Below are positions 1 to 5,991 of a stretch of DNA of 6,055 bases, piece after piece. Source of the DNA: Planctomycetota bacterium. GTDB taxonomy: Bacteria > Planctomycetota > Planctomycetia > Pirellulales > Lacipirellulaceae. Made by a program: the position numbers and the translations under genes. The stretch covers positions 1-6,055 of the forward strand of contig JAADIN010000028.1 of NCBI GenBank assembly GCA_013151315.1, read 5' to 3'. Below the pieces are notes generated by a model, which saw only the letters and a program-made list of their open reading frames with translations, had not been told where the DNA came from and made no database searches. How positions within the stretch are numbered: position 1 is the stretch's first letter; each line of letters opens with the position of its first letter.

Positions 1-1488
1 TCGAATAAACCGAAACCGACCGGTTTGCCAGTTACCGCCACGCGGACTGCGTGGACGATCTGGCCGATCTTGATGCCCTTCGCTTCGACGAACGATTTTA
101 ATGCCGTTTCGAGAGCCTCGGCCTCGAACGATTCGAGGTCGGCAAGCACTTGCCGGAAGTCGCGGAGTCGCTCTACGGCATCCTCGGGTTTACGGAGTCG
201 CTTCTCGAAAGCCTTTTCGTCGTACACTAGGCGATCGTCGGCGACGTAAAAATCGGCGTAGTCGAGGATGTCGCCGGCGATTTTGATGCGGTCGCCTGCC
301 GCTTCGACAATTTTTGTGAGCATGGGTGCCGTCTCGCACGGGGGCGGATCGGCGACCAACCCAGCACCTTGCAAAAAGGGCAACACTTTGGCGACCTTTT
401 GCTTGAGGGGTAGCTGCTGCATGGCTCGATCTTGAAACGCCAACAACTTTTGAGGATCAAAACTTGCCGGCGATTGGTTGACTCGCTCCAGCGAAAAATG
501 CTCGATCATCGCCTCGCGAGAAAACTCCTCGGTCTGGTCGTCGAGCGACCAACCGAGCAGCAGCAGGTAATTTAGCAGGGCGTCGGGAAGGAAACCGATT
601 TGCTTCGACGATCACCGGATTGAATGTGTCGGCTTCGGTCGGCATCTGCAATCGCTCGGCAATCGTTTCGCCGTGTTTTTTGAGCTGCGCAAAATCTCGA
701 TTCTTCAGATATTTTTCGAGTTTTCGCTTGCTGAGTTTATTTTTGCTGCCCGGCTCGGCCACGTAAGGGAGGTGGGCGAACTCGGGTAGCGGGTAGCCGA
801 GCGATTGGGCGATAAAGATCTGTCGCGGAGTGTTCGGCAGATGTTCTTCGGCGCGAATCACATGCGAGATTTGCATGTCGTGATCGTCGACGACGGTTGC
901 CAAATGGTAGAGGCAAGAACCATCGGCCCGCTGGATGACGTGGTCTTGTTCGCGGGCCCACTGGAAGCGGACTTCGCCTCGGACGAGATCTTTGATGAGC
1001 AACTCGCCTTCACGCGGCATTTTGAGTCGGACGACCGCTTGCCTGCCCTCGGCCTCGAACTGGGCCGCTTGCTCGTCGGTCTCGGCCATCCAGCGGCGAC
1101 TGTAAGTAAACTGTTCTTTGGCTTGTTGGGCTTGCTCTCGCTCGGTTTGAATCTCTTCGGTCTTGGCAAAATCGCGGTAAGCGTGTCCCGAGGAGAGCAA
1201 GGCTTCGACGGCCGCTTGGTACTTTTCCGACCGCCCAGATTGGTAGTACGGGCCGTGGGGGCCGCCAACTTCGGGGCCTTCGTCCCAATCGAGTCCTAAC
1301 CAGCGAAACCCGTTGAGGATCGGCTCGAGCGCGGCTTCGACGTTGCGCTGTTGGTCAGTGTCGTCGACTCGGAGAATGAACTGGCCTCCCCGTCCTCTTG
1401 CATAGAGCCAGTTAAACAGCGCAGTGCGAACGCCGCCAATGTGCAGGAAACCGGTGGGACTGGGTGCGAAGCGTGTGCGGACGGGCAT
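1..1488 (-). CDS. gltX: Glutamyl-tRNA synthetase, frameshifted and cut by the window edge
   Basis: Charges tRNA with glutamate in the cytoplasm (class I aminoacyl-tRNA synthetase). From ATG at 1488 the protein begins MPVRTRFAPSPTGFLHIGG, with the HIGH-type motif HIGG at residues 16-19. The KMSKS-type motif KLSKR lies at about 251-255. The usual Cys pair after 'GxAY' is replaced (AYRDFAKTEE), so no zinc site is expected there. This frame is clear to about residue 294 (NPVIV, near 607) and then turns unlike the family, ending at a stop near 457. The family-like sequence resumes in another frame from about 602 (QIGFLPDALLNY, then GWSLDD). It stays open to the left edge, where VTGKPVGFGLF marks the anticodon-binding C-terminus, so probably only a few tens of residues lie outside. 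An upstream in-frame ATG at 1536 is rejected because the extra 16 codons are mostly heptad repeat. No Shine-Dalgarno is visible. The break could be a sequencing error or a real mutation. Identity is very secure; intactness is not. Confidence 0.95.
597..612 (-). other. Frameshift site inside gltX
   Basis: On the minus strand the 5' gltX frame reads F-N-P-V-I-V-E down to about 604, then A-N-R-F-P-S-R-R, which is not family-like. The 3' frame reads Q-I-G-F-L-P-D-A-L-L-N-Y from about 602. Family members usually have a short D-F-Y-x-x type segment between the NP-V-V and GYLP segments. Here that stretch looks shortened, so a small deletion of several bases (not a multiple of three) fits better than a single-base slip. 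That last point is inference from remembered family sequences. Both frames are long and well conserved on either side, so the shift itself is clear. Confidence 0.88.
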
Positions 1489-1492
1489 TTTT

Positions 1493-1527
1493 GAATGCGG
1501 AATGCGGAATGCGGAATGGCGAACGAC
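1493..1527 (-). repeat. Heptanucleotide tandem repeat (CGCATTC) at the gltX start
   Basis: On the plus strand GAATGCG occurs three times without interruption (1493-1499, 1500-1506, 1507-1513), followed by two degenerate copies, GAATGGC and GAACGAC. Read in the direction of gltX this is CGCATTC repeated, ending only four bases (AAAA) before the ATG. It therefore occupies the position where a ribosome-binding site would lie. The period of 7 is not a multiple of 3, so translating through it yields the HSAFRIPHS type of spurious peptide. It resembles the short tandemly repeated repetitive (STRR) heptads described in cyanobacteria; a shared mechanism is not shown. Confidence 0.85.
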
Positions 1528-1563
1528 GAGCCACACTATCGACGATTCGGAGGAGGCTGTCTA

Positions 1564-2607
1564 CTACGCGGCCCGATTGCGGCTTTTCTGCTTGCGCAGT
1601 CGCTTTCGCTCCGATTTACTCAAGCGACGCGTACCGTCGTCTTCTGACTCGCCCTCGCTGCCATCGATCCACGCGCTCTCGTTGGCAATCACCCCTTTTG
1701 TGCTTTGCTCGGGTTCCACTTCTTCTGAGGGGGGCACCTGCTCTGAAACAACCGGCTGCTTGGGTGGGGTTGCTCGATGTTCGATGAGGCCTTGCACGTC
1801 GAGCACCACATAGCGAGCGAACAAGAGTGAGCCAACCAGCAGCATCAAATTTCCGGCCAACGGCAAAGCTCGGCCTATGGTATCGGGCCAGGAAGCGGCC
1901 CAGACGGGTGACCAGCCAGCTGCGCCAGCTCCCGCAACGACGAAACAGCCCAGTGCGAGCCCGTAGACGACCATGGCAGCCCGACACTCGGCAACATCGA
2001 GAATCAGTTTCAAGAGCAATGTGCCGCCGAGAATTGCCGCCCCAGCAAGCCACCAACCCGCGTTTTCTGGCAACAAATTCCAAGGAGTAAAATATCCCAG
2101 GATGCGGGCAACGATCGCGTGCCCCCCGACTACGGTATTGAGACTCAGCGCGATGGCAGCCCAACTGGCAGTTTTCCACATGCGATATCGGCCACGAACA
2201 TCGTCGACCCGATGCCGTCGCAAAGAAAAGATCAGCTTCGTATAGCAAGCCGCGGCTAGCAGTATCGCTGCCGATGCCCAAGCGATGAGCTGATTGGAAA
2301 AGACCGTGGTGATCTCGGTTGCGGAGATCACGGGTACGATCGAACTCAAATTCTCAGAGTTGTGAGCAGCCAACTCGGCGAGAAGACCGACCAACAGACC
2401 GAGCCCCAAGACGAGCGCAATGCTACGGAACTTGCGGGGGACCAAGTCGGTCACCTGAGGATGGTTCTCGATATTTGCACCGGCGCCGTAGCGCGGGGTG
2501 TCACCAGGAGTGCAGACGAGATCTTCACGAAGGGCACTGCTAGCAGTCAGCACTTCTTCCTTCAAAACACGTCGTCGTCGTCCCATGCGAGCAGTCGGGT
2601 TTGCCAT
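1564..2607 (-). CDS. Hypothetical six-helix membrane protein with charged C-terminal tail
   Basis: I do not recognise this 347-residue protein or assign a function. Residues 1-60 are soluble and include the basic run RMGRRRR. Six hydrophobic segments follow, at about 62-80, 107-127, 147-168, 185-205, 211-232 and 247-268, consistent with an inner-membrane protein. Loops contain basic stretches such as RRHRVDDVRGRYR between helices 2 and 3, likely cytoplasmic by the positive-inside rule. The tail from about 275 is first proline- and glutamate-rich, then ends in a strongly basic cluster (RKRLRKQKSRNR). The tail could contact an acidic partner, nucleic acid or the ribosome, but this is speculation. 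No enzyme or transporter motif is visible. The gene ends in tandem TAG TAG and lies 75 bp upstream of gltX on the same strand, so co-transcription is possible. The start at 2607 lacks a clear Shine-Dalgarno; an ATG seven codons further in is an alternative. Confidence 0.8.
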   Translation of the reverse strand: MANPTARMGRRRRVLKEEVLTASSALREDLVCTPGDTPRYGAGANIENHPQVTDLVPRKFRSIALVLGLGLLVGLLAELAAHNSENLSSIVPVISATEITTVFSNQLIAWASAAILLAAACYTKLIFSLRRHRVDDVRGRYRMWKTASWAAIALSLNTVVGGHAIVARILGYFTPWNLLPENAGWWLAGAAILGGTLLLKLILDVAECRAAMVVYGLALGCFVVAGAGAAGWSPVWAASWPDTIGRALPLAGNLMLLVGSLLFARYVVLDVQGLIEHRATPPKQPVVSEQVPPSEEVEPEQSTKGVIANESAWIDGSEGESEDDGTRRLSKSERKRLRKQKSRNRAA

Positions 2608-2892
2608 AGATATTTCAGTAAGTCATGCGGTCGTTAACGCCCTCATAACCGGATTCGGCATATCGACCGCCTCAGCCACTACCAACTTTCTCACGCCGGG
2701 GTTGTCCCAGTTGGGCAAATTCTGCAGGCAAGGGTTGGGGTGGCAACGACGGTAACGGTTCAGGAGAGATCGAGGGGCATCTCTGGAGCGAAAGCGAAGG
2801 CGAAGAAGCCGATTGGTCTCTGCGTGACCTACGATTCAAGAGGGAAAGCATCGAATTGACCTCCACTCCTGATTATTTGAGACGACGTTTTG
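2608..2892. other. Divergent intergenic region with an orphan open frame
   Basis: This 285-bp spacer separates the minus-strand membrane-protein gene from the plus-strand cyclase gene, so it should hold promoters for both. I could not identify a convincing -35/-10 pair. An 8-bp palindrome, CGTTAACG, lies at 2632-2639 and could be a regulator site or chance. A plus-strand frame is open from 2649 to the TGA at 2916-2918, overlapping the first bases of the cyclase gene. Its second half is protein-like (SESEGEEADWSLRDLRFKRE), but the frame has no ATG, GTG or plausible TTG start. It is therefore not called as a gene; it could be a remnant. Confidence 0.5.
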
Positions 2893-4527
2893 ATGGCAGA
2901 CGCAATTTCAAAAAATGACGAGATTTCTCAAGAGGCCCACGAGAGTTCGGCCCTCAAGAAACCGTCACGTCAGGCGGCTACCGAGAATCGAGTTGCCGAG
3001 ATTAGCTCGCTTCTCAATTCGCTCGAGGATGCGGCGGGGGAGAGTGGACTCACGGCTCGACCTGCTCCGCCGCCTGGATTGGAAAAGAAAAAAACAACGG
3101 CGACCTTGCTGGAGAGCGCGAAACCTACTCCCGCTCCGGCCCGCGAACCTCGGTCGTTGTTCGAGCAGAAATTGATCGACGAGATGCACGATGGCGTGGT
3201 GTTTGTCGATTCGCAAGCCAAAATCTGTTTGTGGAACAAAGGAGCCGAACGACTGACCGGCGTGGACAGCGAAACCGCGATCGGTCAGGCCTTTGCGCCA
3301 AGTCTACTGGCGATGTGCAATCATGCGAGTCGCCGAATATCAGACGAAGCTTGTCCTGTAGCGAAGGCGTTACTCACGAACACACAGCTTCGGCAGCGTT
3401 TGCTTATAATGGGTCGACGGGGAAAGCATATTGCTATCGATTTGCACGCGATTCCCGTTCATGCCGCCGACGAGTCGGTCAAAGGGGCGACCGTATTACT
3501 TCACGACGCCCAGCCCGAGGCAACGCTCGAAGAAAAATGCGACGCTCTGTACGCCGAGGTGACCAAAGACCCGATGACCAAGGTCGCAAATCGGGCCGAG
3601 TTTGACCGCATGCACGCCTTGTTCATCGAGGCCCACGAGCAGGCGAAGCAATCTTGCAGCCTGATCATGATCGACATCGATCACTTCAAGAAGATCAACG
3701 ACACGTTTGGCCACCAGGCAGGAGACGAGGCCATTATTGCGATGGCGAATTTGCTGTCGTCGAAGTGTCGTTCGGGAGATCTTGTGGCTCGCTACGGTGG
3801 CGAGGAATTTGTGGTCTTGTGTGCTGACTGCGGTATTGCGGATGCGGCAAGTCGAGCGGAGCAGATTCGCAAGAAGCTTTCGGAAACGCAGCATGCTTGT
3901 TTGGGCAACCAACGGATCACGGCCAGTTTTGGCGTGACCGAACTGCAAACCCGAGACACCTCGGAATCGATGCTTCGCCGCGCCGATCAGGCGTTACTGA
4001 AGGCAAAGGATCAGGGGCGAAATCAGGTCGTTCAATTGGGGAATGGTATGAAAACAAAGAAAACGAAGAAGAAGTGGTGGCCGTTTGGTCGTAAGGCCTC
4101 TCGGATTCTTGTCGAATCGACGTTGACGACGAAAGTGCCGGTCGATATCGCGATCGAAAAGCTGCGAGGATTTGTCACCGATCACAAGGCGAAGATCATT
4201 TCGACCGACGAGAGCTCGGTGGCGCTGGAAGTCTCCAGCGAAACGGTCTCCTACGATCGCCGAAAGGCCGACCGTCACGTGACGTTTCGGGTAGAGCTTC
4301 AGTTTCACGAAGATCGCGTGGAAAGCACGAATAAACTCGGATTGGCATCGGGCGAACAAGTGCAGACGCGGGTTGAAATCGCGATTCGTCCGAAGCGATC
4401 GAGCCGCCGGCGGAAAGCAGAACAAGCCGAGCGGGCACGACTCATTTTGCAATGTATCAAAGCCTATTTTATGGCGAAGGAAGGCGAGGAAGTTGAGGCC
4501 GAGTTGGTCGCAGCAGGCGAAAACTAA
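2893..4527 (+). CDS. PAS-GGDEF diguanylate cyclase with unrecognised C-terminal domain
   Basis: Predicted to make cyclic di-GMP from two GTP. The 544-residue protein starts at ATG 2893; a TTG codon directly before it is a less likely start. Residues 1-88 are low-complexity and probably disordered. A PAS sensor domain follows at about 92-205 (MHDGVVFVDSQAKICLWN), with no membrane segment, so it is likely cytoplasmic. The GGDEF domain spans about 220-382. It has the metal-binding Asp in MIDIDHFK, the guanine-binding Asn and Asp in INDTFGHQAGDE, the active site GGEEF at about 302-306, and RSGD placed as in the canonical RxxD inhibitory site. It should therefore be catalytically active and feedback-inhibited. 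After a basic linker (KTKKTKKKWWPFGRK) come about 150 residues of mixed alpha/beta pattern that I cannot assign, ending in an RRRK-rich helix. No phosphodiesterase (EAL or HD-GYP) domain is present. Input signal and downstream target are unknown. Confidence 0.93.
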   Translation: MADAISKNDEISQEAHESSALKKPSRQAATENRVAEISSLLNSLEDAAGESGLTARPAPPPGLEKKKTTATLLESAKPTPAPAREPRSLFEQKLIDEMHDGVVFVDSQAKICLWNKGAERLTGVDSETAIGQAFAPSLLAMCNHASRRISDEACPVAKALLTNTQLRQRLLIMGRRGKHIAIDLHAIPVHAADESVKGATVLLHDAQPEATLEEKCDALYAEVTKDPMTKVANRAEFDRMHALFIEAHEQAKQSCSLIMIDIDHFKKINDTFGHQAGDEAIIAMANLLSSKCRSGDLVARYGGEEFVVLCADCGIADAASRAEQIRKKLSETQHACLGNQRITASFGVTELQTRDTSESMLRRADQALLKAKDQGRNQVVQLGNGMKTKKTKKKWWPFGRKASRILVESTLTTKVPVDIAIEKLRGFVTDHKAKIISTDESSVALEVSSETVSYDRRKADRHVTFRVELQFHEDRVESTNKLGLASGEQVQTRVEIAIRPKRSSRRRKAEQAERARLILQCIKAYFMAKEGEEVEAELVAAGEN

Positions 4528-4565
4528 GTTCAGGTTTTGCATTTTCCGAGGTTCAGAATTTCACC

Positions 4566-4583
4566 CGCGAAATACGCGAAAGA
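4566..4583. repeat. CGCGAAA short repeat pair
   Basis: CGCGAAA occurs at 4566-4572 and again at 4575-4581, giving a 9-nt period (CGCGAAATA, CGCGAAAGA). It lies in the 94-bp spacer between the cyclase gene and the small coiled-coil gene. I recall similar CGCGAAA strings as common intergenic repeats in planctomycete-like genomes, but two copies are weak evidence alone. Confidence 0.4.
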
Positions 4584-4621
4584 AAGTTTCGGATTCCGGA
4601 TTTTCTAGAAGGAATTGACCG

Positions 4622-4984
4622 ATGAGAGACGAAATTAGTGAACCTCAGCAGTGGCGTTCTTCTACTCGTAGAAAAATGGGGGAGACAACCTCCAGGGTTT
4701 TGCCCCGCCAGTCGGCTGCGCACGGGCTTGGCTCGATCGCTGCGTTGCCTGTGGAAGCGATCGATGCGGTCTTTGCGGACGAGCTCGTCCGCGTGGAGCC
4801 GGCTCGTGGTTCGCGGCGCGACATGGTGTCGCAAAAGCCAGCAGACCGAGCTGTCGTGGCGGAGTCGATGCGATCGGCCGAGGGCAACGATCTGCTGCAG
4901 AGCCTCTCGGCACAGCTTGCGATGCTCAAGACGCAGCAGGAGCATTTGCAGGAGTTGTTGGTGCAGGCTCAAGAGGTGAGGTGA
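4622..4984 (+). CDS. Small hypothetical protein with C-terminal coiled coil
   Basis: I do not recognise this 120-residue protein. The start ATG at 4622 has a good Shine-Dalgarno, AGAAGGA at 4607-4613, eight bases upstream, and codon third positions are GC-rich as expected for a real gene here. Residues 1-35 are polar and basic. A short segment at about 38-58 (SIAALPVEAIDAVFADELV) could form an amphipathic helix. Residues 77-120 have a heptad-like pattern of leucines (LLQSLSAQLAMLKTQQEHLQ) and probably form a coiled coil, suggesting self-association or a partner. There is no signal peptide, membrane segment or catalytic motif. It follows the cyclase gene by 94 bp on the same strand, so the two could share a transcript; a functional link is only a guess. 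Confidence 0.65.
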   Translation: MRDEISEPQQWRSSTRRKMGETTSRVLPRQSAAHGLGSIAALPVEAIDAVFADELVRVEPARGSRRDMVSQKPADRAVVAESMRSAEGNDLLQSLSAQLAMLKTQQEHLQELLVQAQEVR

Positions 4985-4990
4985 ACTCCG

Positions 4991-5007
4991 GCGATCTGTC
5001 AGATCGC
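4991..5007. repeat. Near-perfect dyad GCGATCTG-T-CAGATCGC
   Basis: Two 8-base arms, GCGATCTG (4991-4998) and CAGATCGC (5000-5007), flank a single central T. It begins 6 bp after the stop codon of the small coiled-coil gene. With a one-base centre it suits a dimeric protein-binding site better than an RNA hairpin. No T-run follows directly, so it is not called as an intrinsic terminator. Confidence 0.55.
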
Positions 5008-5040
5008 GGCTATTCTCCTATCAGATCGCGGCTACTTCTC
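4999..5040 (+). repeat. Direct repeat of TCAGATCGCGGCTA
   Basis: The 14-mer TCAGATCGCGGCTA occurs at 4999-5012 and again at 5021-5034, a period of 22 bases. Each copy is followed by a similar pyrimidine-rich tail (TTCTCCTA, CTTCTCTA). The first copy shares its start with the right arm of the dyad, and the second runs directly into the heptad array at 5041. Confidence 0.75.
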
Positions 5041-5103
5041 TAGCTTCTAGCTTCTGGCTTCTGGCTTCTGGCTTCTGGCTTCTCGCCTCTAGCTTCTCGA
5101 CTC
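5041..5103 (+). repeat. Heptanucleotide tandem repeat array (TGGCTTC type)
   Basis: Nine heptads lie head to tail: TAGCTTC twice, TGGCTTC four times (5055-5082), then TCGCCTC, TAGCTTC and TCGACTC. The centre is homogeneous and the edges degenerate, as expected for a slippage-expanded repeat with older copies outside. It ends 63 bp before the superoxide dismutase start. Read on the minus strand it gives GAAGCCA units and spurious KPEARSQ-type peptides. It is a different sequence from the CGCATTC array near gltX but has the same period. Confidence 0.9.
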
Positions 5104-5143
5104 CAAGACGGATAGGCTGTGGGGTCTCTGCTGCGCCTTCCCC

Positions 5144-5158
5144 TATAAAATCTAGGAG
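5144..5158 (+). promoter_or_regulatory. sod leader: TATAAA box and ribosome-binding site
   Basis: A TATAAAA string lies at 5144-5150 and the Shine-Dalgarno AGGAG at 5154-5158, eight bases before the ATG at 5167. The AGGAG supports the chosen start. TATAAAA resembles a -10 box but sits too close to the ribosome-binding site for an ordinary leader, and I see no matching -35 at the right distance, so its promoter role is doubtful. Confidence 0.4.
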
Positions 5159-5166
5159 CCAATACC

Positions 5167-5775
5167 ATGGCCTATTCACTCCCCAAGTTGCCGTATGCGA
5201 CCAATGCACTCGAGCCGCACATTGATGCGAAGACGATGGAAATCCATCACGGCAAACATCACAATGCCTACATCGCAAAAGTCAACGCTGCCCTAGAAGG
5301 GTCGGGTGTCGACGAACAATCGATTGAAGATTTATGCCGAAACATCGAGTCGGTGCCTAGCGACATTCGGGGTGCGGTACGAAACAACGGCGGCGGCCAT
5401 GCGAATCATTCGCTGTTTTGGACCGTCATGAGCCCCGAAGGGGGAGGCGAGCCGACCGGAGCGCTGGCCGATGCGATTGGCAGCGAGTTGGGCGGATTCG
5501 CCAAGTTCAAGGAAGATTTTAGCAATGCCGCGGCAACTCGCTTTGGTAGCGGGTGGGCTTGGTTGAGCGTTGATTCTAGCGGCAAGCTTGTGGTCGAGAG
5601 CACTCCGAATCAAGACAATCCCTACATGGCCGGCAGCACGCCGATCTTGGGGTTGGACGTTTGGGAGCATGCCTATTATCTCAACTATCAGAATCGTCGG
5701 CCCGACTACGTGGCAGCGTTCTTCAATGTCATCGACTGGAATGCTGTTGGCGAGCGTTACACCCAAGCGACATAA
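5167..5775 (+). CDS. sodA: Superoxide dismutase, Fe/Mn family, Mn-type
   Basis: Converts superoxide to hydrogen peroxide and oxygen. The 202-residue length is normal for bacterial Fe/Mn enzymes. All four metal ligands are visible: His27 (EIHHGKHH), His81 (GGGHANHSLFW), and Asp164 and His168 in the signature DVWEHAYY. The outer-sphere residues favour manganese: Gly77 in GGGHANH and Gln149 in TPNQDNP, the arrangement of Mn-type enzymes, whereas Fe-type enzymes carry the Gln at the earlier position. Residues such as RFGSGWAWL and YQNRRPDYV are also family-typical. There is no signal peptide, so it is probably cytoplasmic. The ATG at 5167 has an AGGAG Shine-Dalgarno eight bases upstream. The 182-bp upstream spacer is full of repeats, suggesting the gene is transcribed from its own promoter. 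Family assignment is secure; metal choice is inferred. Confidence 0.97.
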   Translation: MAYSLPKLPYATNALEPHIDAKTMEIHHGKHHNAYIAKVNAALEGSGVDEQSIEDLCRNIESVPSDIRGAVRNNGGGHANHSLFWTVMSPEGGGEPTGALADAIGSELGGFAKFKEDFSNAAATRFGSGWAWLSVDSSGKLVVESTPNQDNPYMAGSTPILGLDVWEHAYYLNYQNRRPDYVAAFFNVIDWNAVGERYTQAT

Positions 5776-5776
5776 C

Positions 5777-5793
5777 TCCGCCATCCTGGTGGT
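5777..5793 (+). terminator. Weak hairpin after sod stop codon
   Basis: Within CCGCCA-TCC-TGGTGG, just after the TAA of sod, six base pairs can form including one G-U. No T-run follows, so it is at best a weak stop or processing signal. Confidence 0.2.
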
Positions 5794-5913
5794 GTAAGGC
5801 GAGTGGGAGATGAGAACTTACCAAAATACAAGCACGACGCGCAAGCGAGTGGGTGCGTAAGACTCACTTGCTTGCGTTGCGTGCTGGTAAATTCTCAACT
5901 GCCGGTGGCGTAA
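5788..5913. repeat. Short direct repeats flanking the sod downstream hairpin
   Basis: GGTGGTGTAA at 5788-5797 and GGTGGCGTAA at 5904-5913 match at 9 of 10 positions, 116 bp apart, and bracket the large inverted repeat at 5811-5897. They could be part of the repeat element or a footprint of its insertion; chance is not excluded. Confidence 0.4.
5811..5897. repeat. Large imperfect inverted repeat (REP-like hairpin)
   Basis: The outer arms TGAGAACTTACC (5811-5822) and GGTAAATTCTCA (5886-5897) pair at 11 of 12 positions. The inner arms, 5831-5851 (starting AGCACG, ending GAGTG) and 5865-5885 (ending GTGCT), pair at 17 of 21. An unpaired AAAATACA lies at 5823-5830 on the left side only, and the loop is about 13 bases. 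As RNA this would make a long stem downstream of sod that could stabilise or end its transcript. It is not followed by a clean T-run. I recall similar AGCACGACGCG sequences as dispersed intergenic repeats in this group, which fits a REP-like element. Confidence 0.75.
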
Positions 5914-5991
5914 AATACCCGACGAAAAGTTCTCAAGGAGACGAACCGGACGGAATCTTTCAACTTGCAAATTTGGTAGAGGGTAGAAAAG

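Noticed and set aside
1489..1536. N-terminal extension of GltX starting at ATG 1536
   Set aside because: The 16 extra codons largely translate the heptad repeat (HSAFRIPHS), and the family starts at MPVRTRFAPSPTG, which matches ATG 1488.
2672..2866. Minus-strand 64-codon ORF in the divergent spacer
   Set aside because: Proline- and serine-rich shadow composition, no ribosome-binding site, and the opposite strand looks more protein-like.
3403..3412. TATAAT string resembling a -10 promoter box
   Set aside because: It lies inside the PAS-domain coding sequence with no matching -35 or downstream gene start.
3496..3948. Minus-strand 150-codon ORF antisense to the GGDEF domain
   Set aside because: Antisense to well-conserved catalytic motifs; a typical shadow frame of a GC-rich gene.
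4250..4280. PilZ-like RxxxR motif (RKADR) in the cyclase C-terminal domain
   Set aside because: The second PilZ motif (D/N-x-S-x-x-G) is missing downstream and too few residues remain for a PilZ barrel.
5021..5278. Minus-strand 85-codon ORF across the sod leader
   Set aside because: Its end is a translation of the TGGCTTC array (KPEARSQKPEARS type) and its beginning is antisense to the secure sod gene.
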